Part shown: piece by piece, positions 60,192 through 64,000 of the stretch
How the letters are laid out: every line of letters begins with the position of its first letter
Position numbering within the stretch: position 1 is the stretch's first letter
From: JBJXGE01 sp046154185
Lineage (GTDB): Bacteria; Planctomycetota; UBA8108; UBA1146; JAJFFE01
Assembly (NCBI GenBank): GCA_046154185.1
Contig: JBJXGE010000013.1
Span: 1 to 64,000 of the forward strand
Length of the DNA stretch: 64,000 nucleotides
Direction of reading: 5' to 3'
Position numbers and translations under genes: made by a program
Notes under the pieces: generated by a model
The model's database searches: none
Seen by the model: the letters and a program-made list of their open reading frames with translations, nothing else
What the model was told of the DNA's origin: nothing

Positions 60192-60815
60192 ATGCTGTCG
60201 GGTGATGCGAAGAGCGATGCCTTGTTCGAGCGACTGCGCGGCGGTGACGACAGCGCGCTCGCGCCGCTCTTCTCGCAGTTTGAAGTGCGGTTGAAGCGCA
60301 TGGTCTCGCTGCGGCTCGATCGGCGACTTGGCGCGCGCGTTTCGCCGTCGGACGTGCTGCAAGAGACATACCTCGCCGCCGTGAAGCGATTGCGCCACTT
60401 GCTCGCGCGGCCGGACGCCGAACCGTACTTGTGGTTTCGCAGCCTGACGCTGCAACGGCTCATCGATTTGCATCGGCAGCACCTGGGGGCGCACGCGCGC
60501 AGCGCTGAGCAAGAAGTCTCGCTCGATCAATCGATCGGCCCGGCGGCGAGTTCGATGTGTCTCGCGCGAGCGCTGATCGGCGAGTGGGAGTCGCCGAGCC
60601 AAGCCGCGATTCGCGACGAGTCGCTCGCTCAGCTCGAGCAGGCGCTCGAAGAACTCGAGCCGCTCGACCGCGAAGTGCTTGCGCTGCGTCATTTCGAGGA
60701 ACTCGACAACGGCGCGGCCGCCGAGGTCATCGGCATCTCGCAAGCGGCGACGAGCAAACGCTACTTGCGCGCGCTCGCGCGCCTGCGGACGCAACTAGAG
60801 AAATTTCATCGATGA
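60192..60815 (+). CDS. ECF-type sigma factor of the planctomycete Ser/Thr-kinase-linked type
   Basis: 207 aa; AAGGGGCG before ATG. Sigma2 'LFERLRGGDDSALAPLFSQFEVRLKRMVSLRLDRRLGARVSPSDVLQETYLAAVKRLRHLL..PYLWFRSLTLQRLIDLHRQHLGAHARS' and sigma4 'LEQALEELEPLDREVLALRHFEELDNGAAAEVIGISQAATSKRYLRALARLRTQL'. The wording 'VSPSDVLQETYL' and 'RHFEELDN.E.A.vlgis..A.skry.RAL.rL' is typical of planctomycete ECF factors located beside protein kinases. No anti-sigma gene is adjacent; 13 bp downstream is a Ser/Thr kinase, so phosphorylation may be the control. Confidence 0.94.
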   Translation: MLSGDAKSDALFERLRGGDDSALAPLFSQFEVRLKRMVSLRLDRRLGARVSPSDVLQETYLAAVKRLRHLLARPDAEPYLWFRSLTLQRLIDLHRQHLGAHARSAEQEVSLDQSIGPAASSMCLARALIGEWESPSQAAIRDESLAQLEQALEELEPLDREVLALRHFEELDNGAAAEVIGISQAATSKRYLRALARLRTQLEKFHR

Positions 60816-60828
60816 TGGACTCATAAAC

Positions 60829-63060
60829 ATGACGCAGGAACTCGACGCCCGCGACCCCATCGAATTGCTCGCCGACGAGTACGCGTTGCGTTGGCGGCGC
60901 GGTGAATCGCCGACGATAGCAGAGTATGAGGCGCGCTATCCGGATCAAGCCGCGCAGATCCATGAGATCTTCCCGCCGATCGAAATGCTCGAGCGACTGA
61001 AACGCGCGCGCGTGTCATCACATTCGCGGGTCGCGCCGCCGGACCCGCAGCCGCGCCTCGAGCGCTTAGGGGACTTTCGCATCGTCCGCGAAGTCGGCCG
61101 CGGTGGAATGGGAATCGTCTACGAAGCCGAACAGCTCTCGCTCGGCCGGCGCGTCGCACTCAAAGTCTTGCCGCGTTCAGCGCTCCTAGAAACCGATCGC
61201 TTGGCGCGATTCGAGCGCGAGGCGCGCGCCGCGGCGCGTCTCCACCACACGCACATCGTGCCGGTCTTCGAAGTCGGCGAACACGACGGTCTCCACTACT
61301 ACGTCATGCAGTACATCGACGGTGAGAGTTTGCAGCAGCGACTCGAGACCTGGCGGGAGTCCGCGCCGCCCTCGAGCGCCGAGCACTTTCGTACTGCGGC
61401 GCGCTGGATCCGCGAAATCGCCGACGCACTCGACTATGCGCATCGTCATGCGACACTGCACCGCGACGTCAAACCGGCGAACGTGATGATCGATCGCGCG
61501 GGTCAAGCTTGGATCACCGACTTCGGGCTCGCGAAACTCGCCGAGCCAACGCCGCTCACCGCGACCGGATCAGTGGTTGGCACGCTCAAGTACTTGGCGC
61601 CGGAGTGTCTCGATGGCGCCGCCGACGCGCGCAGCGACATCTATAGCCTCGGGATGACGCTTTATGAGCTCGTGACGCTCGCGCCGCCCTACGGCGACTC
61701 GGGGCCGGCGGAACTGTTGCGCCACGTGTGCGAGGTCGAACCCGTCGCACCGAGCAAACTCGCGCCGCACTTGCCGCGCGATCTTGAAACGGTGCTGCTC
61801 AAGGCAATCGCGCGCGCTCCGGCCCAACGCTATCAAGACGCTGGTGCGCTGGCGCGCGACCTCGATCGCTTTCTGGAAGACCGCCCCGTCAATGCACGCC
61901 GCATGACCATCGCCGAGCGCGCGATCCGTTGGTGCCGACGCAATCGCGCTCTTGCGGCCGCATCGTCCGTGGCGATCTGTGCGCTCATCGGTGCCGCGGC
62001 AATCGGCTGGGTCGGTTACGCGGAGACGCAACGCGCGCTCGCGGGCGAATCGCAGAAGAGCCTCGCTGCCGCGCAGGCGACCGCGCGCGCCGAAGCAAAC
62101 GTCGCATTGTCGCTCAACGCGCTTGTAGAGATTTTCGATGCGTTGTCTTCCGAGGATTCCGGCGCTTTGCCACCCGGGCCCGCGCGACGTGCGACCGAGA
62201 CGGCGAACAGCATCGACGTGCTCGAAAGCGTGTTGCGCTTCTTTGAGAACTTCGCTGAACAGAATGCGACCCAACCGCGGCTCGAAGATGAAGCGGCCCG
62301 CGCGTACGCGCGCGTCGCTGACATTCGTCGTCGGCTCGGTCAGACCGCTGAGTCGGAAGCCGCGCTTAGTCAGGCGATTGAAATTCGGTCGCAACTCGCC
62401 GCGCGCGAGCCGCTGCATGCGCGTCCGCTCGCCGAACTCGCCGAAGTGTGCGCGACGCCATTTGCGCCCACCGGCGATCACGCACTCCTCGAACGCATAG
62501 AAGCGCGCTTGCGCCGCGCGCTCGACTGCGATAATCAGCTTCTTCAGCTCGAGCCCGCGCAACCGGAGTCGCGCGCCGCACACGCGCGCCACGAGTGTAG
62601 CATGGCGACACTCTCCCTCGCAGTTGGTCGCGATGGAGACGCACAACTCTGCTATGAGCGAGCCATCGCCGCGCTCGACGGTTTGGCGCCGGTTGAGCAA
62701 CGCGCTCATGTTGTGATCATCGAACAAGTGCGCACCGGGCTCGCCTACGGTGAACTGCTGCTCCGAATTGCCGAGACGAGCCGCGCGCGCGAGCTGGTCG
62801 AAGACGCCGCGAAAACCGGCCAACGATGGATCGAGACACATGCACCGGGTCATGCGCGGCCAAGCCGCGGTCAGCTGCCGTTGTTCGGCGCGCTTATTGA
62901 ACTCAACGAACTGCGCGCCCGAATCTATGATGCGCTCGGCGAAACGTCGCTCGTCGGCGAAGCGCGCCGGGCCGCACGCGCGCTCGAAAATCGCCTCGGC
63001 CCGCCACCACGCGGTTCGCCTCCACCGCGTGGCGACGCGCGACCCGTACGGCGACCGTGA
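60829..63060 (+). CDS. membrane-anchored Ser/Thr protein kinase
   Basis: 743 aa. N-terminal ~60 residues ('LLADEYALRWRRGESPTIAEYEARYPDQAAQIHEIFP') are the typical pre-kinase helix of planctomycete kinases. Kinase domain ~80-345: 'VGRGGMGIVYEAEQLSLGRRVALKVL' (Gly loop and Lys), 'LHRDVKPANVMID' (HRD), 'ITDFGLAKLA' (DFG), 'VGTLKYLAPECLDG' (APE), 'DIYSLGMTLYELVTL'. One membrane helix at ~377-397 (LAAASSVAICALIGAAAIGWVGY), then ~340 residues of extracytoplasmic helical, TPR-like sequence. It phosphorylates Ser/Thr on cytosolic targets in response to an outside cue. The ECF factor upstream is the prime candidate target. 18 bp before the ATP-grasp gene. Confidence 0.95.
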   Translation: MTQELDARDPIELLADEYALRWRRGESPTIAEYEARYPDQAAQIHEIFPPIEMLERLKRARVSSHSRVAPPDPQPRLERLGDFRIVREVGRGGMGIVYEAEQLSLGRRVALKVLPRSALLETDRLARFEREARAAARLHHTHIVPVFEVGEHDGLHYYVMQYIDGESLQQRLETWRESAPPSSAEHFRTAARWIREIADALDYAHRHATLHRDVKPANVMIDRAGQAWITDFGLAKLAEPTPLTATGSVVGTLKYLAPECLDGAADARSDIYSLGMTLYELVTLAPPYGDSGPAELLRHVCEVEPVAPSKLAPHLPRDLETVLLKAIARAPAQRYQDAGALARDLDRFLEDRPVNARRMTIAERAIRWCRRNRALAAASSVAICALIGAAAIGWVGYAETQRALAGESQKSLAAAQATARAEANVALSLNALVEIFDALSSEDSGALPPGPARRATETANSIDVLESVLRFFENFAEQNATQPRLEDEAARAYARVADIRRRLGQTAESEAALSQAIEIRSQLAAREPLHARPLAELAEVCATPFAPTGDHALLERIEARLRRALDCDNQLLQLEPAQPESRAAHARHECSMATLSLAVGRDGDAQLCYERAIAALDGLAPVEQRAHVVIIEQVRTGLAYGELLLRIAETSRARELVEDAAKTGQRWIETHAPGHARPSRGQLPLFGALIELNELRARIYDALGETSLVGEARRAARALENRLGPPPRGSPPPRGDARPVRRP

Positions 63061-63078
63061 ATACGGTGGCCACGTCCG

Positions 63079-64000
63079 ATGAAAACTCTGCTCGCACTCT
63101 TTCTCGGTAGCGCGAATCAACGGCGGCTGGTCGAACGGTTCCTGCCGGACTTGAGCGCTAGTGGTGTGCGCGTCGTCGTTGCGGATGATTGGATCGAGCC
63201 GCTCCCGTGCTTTCGGGATGGTTTGGCGGATGTGCTGCGCGTGCCACCGCCCGGCGAAATCACTGCGGTGGTGCGCGCTTGTGAGGCGTATGCGCGCACT
63301 CACTCCGTCCACGGCGTGTTGGCGCCGACCGAATCGGCGATCTTGCCGGGAGCGCTCGTCGCGCGCCGACTCGGCGTGCCGGGTTTGCCGCTCCGTGCTG
63401 CCGAAGCCTGCGTCAACAAACACCTCACGCGCGAATTGCTCGCGCGCGGCCGAGTTCCTTGTCCGCGCTTCGCGCTCGCGGAATCGGTGCGCGACGTGAC
63501 GCGGTTCGCGAGTGGCTGTTACCCGGTCTTTCTGAAAGCGGTCGCATCCACGATGGGGCGCTTGGTGACGCGAGTAAATAGGGAAGCGGACGCTTCAACC
63601 GCGGTCGACCGCTTACGCGCGGGACTCGCAAAGTCGGGTGACATTCAACGACTCGTCGCGTTCGCCACGGCCTCCGACTTGACGCTCGACTGCGATCCGA
63701 CGCGGCAGTTTCTGGTCGAAAGTTGCGCCGTCGGCACCCCGGTAGAAACCGACGGCGTCGTAGTGGCTGCGACGCCGCATTTCTATGGCGTGACAGAACA
63801 AGTGCATTGTCCGCCGCCGCACATCTTCATGAAGGGCTACCTGCTGCCCGCGGAGGAACAGGAGAGTGCGCGCATCATCGAAGTTTCGCGCGCGGCATTG
63901 AGCGCGCTCGGCGTGCGCGATGCGTGTTTTTCGATCGAGCTGCGCGCGCATGACGACACCGTCGAAGTGATCGAAGTGAACGGCCGCGTCGGACAGGACG
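63079..64000 (+). CDS. ATP-grasp family ligase or carboxylase-like protein (truncated by window end)
   Basis: The first 307 codons are visible; the frame is open to the last base. N-terminal pre-ATP-grasp fold 'TLLALFLGSANQRRLVERFLPDLSASGVRVVVADDW' and 'VHGVLAPTESAILPGALVARRLGVPGLPLRAAEACVNKHLTRELLARGRVPCPRFALA' is followed by 'GCYPVFLKAV' (ATP Lys), 'FLVESCAVGTPVETDGVVV' and 'CFSIELRAHDDTVEVIEVNGRVGQD' (metal-binding Glu/Asn of ATP-grasp). Such enzymes join a carboxylate to an amine or thiol through acyl-phosphate. Substrate unknown; the family includes amino-acid and peptide ligases. Probably cotranscribed with the kinase. Confidence 0.85.
   Translation, partial: MKTLLALFLGSANQRRLVERFLPDLSASGVRVVVADDWIEPLPCFRDGLADVLRVPPPGEITAVVRACEAYARTHSVHGVLAPTESAILPGALVARRLGVPGLPLRAAEACVNKHLTRELLARGRVPCPRFALAESVRDVTRFASGCYPVFLKAVASTMGRLVTRVNREADASTAVDRLRAGLAKSGDIQRLVAFATASDLTLDCDPTRQFLVESCAVGTPVETDGVVVAATPHFYGVTEQVHCPPPHIFMKGYLLPAEEQESARIIEVSRAALSALGVRDACFSIELRAHDDTVEVIEVNGRVGQD

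Noticed and set aside
61570..63423. Long minus-strand frame opposite the kinase (617 codons)
   Set aside because: Antisense shadow produced by high GC; rich in Arg/Ala/His without domains; kinase is certain.

Overview
The window is GC-rich chromosomal DNA and looks like a member of the Planctomycetota, probably an uncultivated lineage. Several things point that way. Two secreted proteins end in the paired EF-hand 'FRRGD..N.D....IADA' module that is common in planctomycete exoproteins. An ECF sigma factor sits directly upstream of a membrane-anchored Ser/Thr kinase. HEAT-repeat secreted proteins, sigma-54 activators, a zf-TFIIB protein and DUF2203 are all present. KdsC, GmhA and an LptC/LptA-like protein imply a real outer membrane with Kdo/heptose lipopolysaccharide. 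I see no rRNA, tRNA, CRISPR array, phage or intact transposon; it reads as ordinary core chromosome with a few repeat elements.

Layout. 1-9 kb: an RnfD/NqrB-like membrane protein fused to Sel1 repeats; hydantoinase B coupled to a glycerophosphodiester phosphodiesterase; a LytS/LytTR-type two-component pair; a TolC-like outer-membrane protein; an unknown membrane protein. 9-12 kb: parB and parA with two perfect parS-like palindromes upstream and a third inside parA, then a phosphoesterase and tatA. 12-17.5 kb (minus strand): one translationally coupled block of kdsC, a giant LptC/LptA-like protein, a TPR protein and a lipoprotein. 17.7-21 kb: scpA-fmt-rsmB. 21-30.6 kb: a HEAT/TPR protein, an FHA-GAF protein, a heterodimeric ABC exporter, an acyl-CoA dehydrogenase, gmhA, apt and a primary-like sigma factor that seems to start at AUU. 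31-38.5 kb: a HEAT-like secreted protein, a sigma-54 activator, a receiver protein and groES-groEL. 38.9-45.8 kb: a DEAD-box helicase, then ugd-uxs (UDP-glucose to UDP-xylose), NAD kinase and a second sigma-54 activator overlapping it. 45.8-46.4 kb: tandem repeats and a 355-bp inverted-repeat element. 46.4-49 kb: ECF sigma, membrane anti-sigma candidate and secreted PDZ protein. 49-60 kb: an amino-acid permease, an EF-hand-module exoprotein, a GAF-TM-HEAT fusion, DUF2203, an M50 protease, unknown membrane and secreted proteins, a zf-TFIIB protein, and a MauG/cytochrome c peroxidase-like protein carrying the same EF-hand module. 60-64 kb: ECF sigma, Ser/Thr kinase and a truncated ATP-grasp protein.

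Functional themes are envelope building (Kdo, heptose, LPS transport, nucleotide sugars, ABC exporter), chromosome segregation (ParABS, ScpA), and unusually dense regulation (three sigma factors, two sigma-54 activators, a LytTR pair, FHA/GAF and receiver proteins, a Ser/Thr kinase). Genes within operons often overlap by 4 bp (ATGA, GTGA or TTGA). All functional calls come from reading translated motifs; no database search was run.
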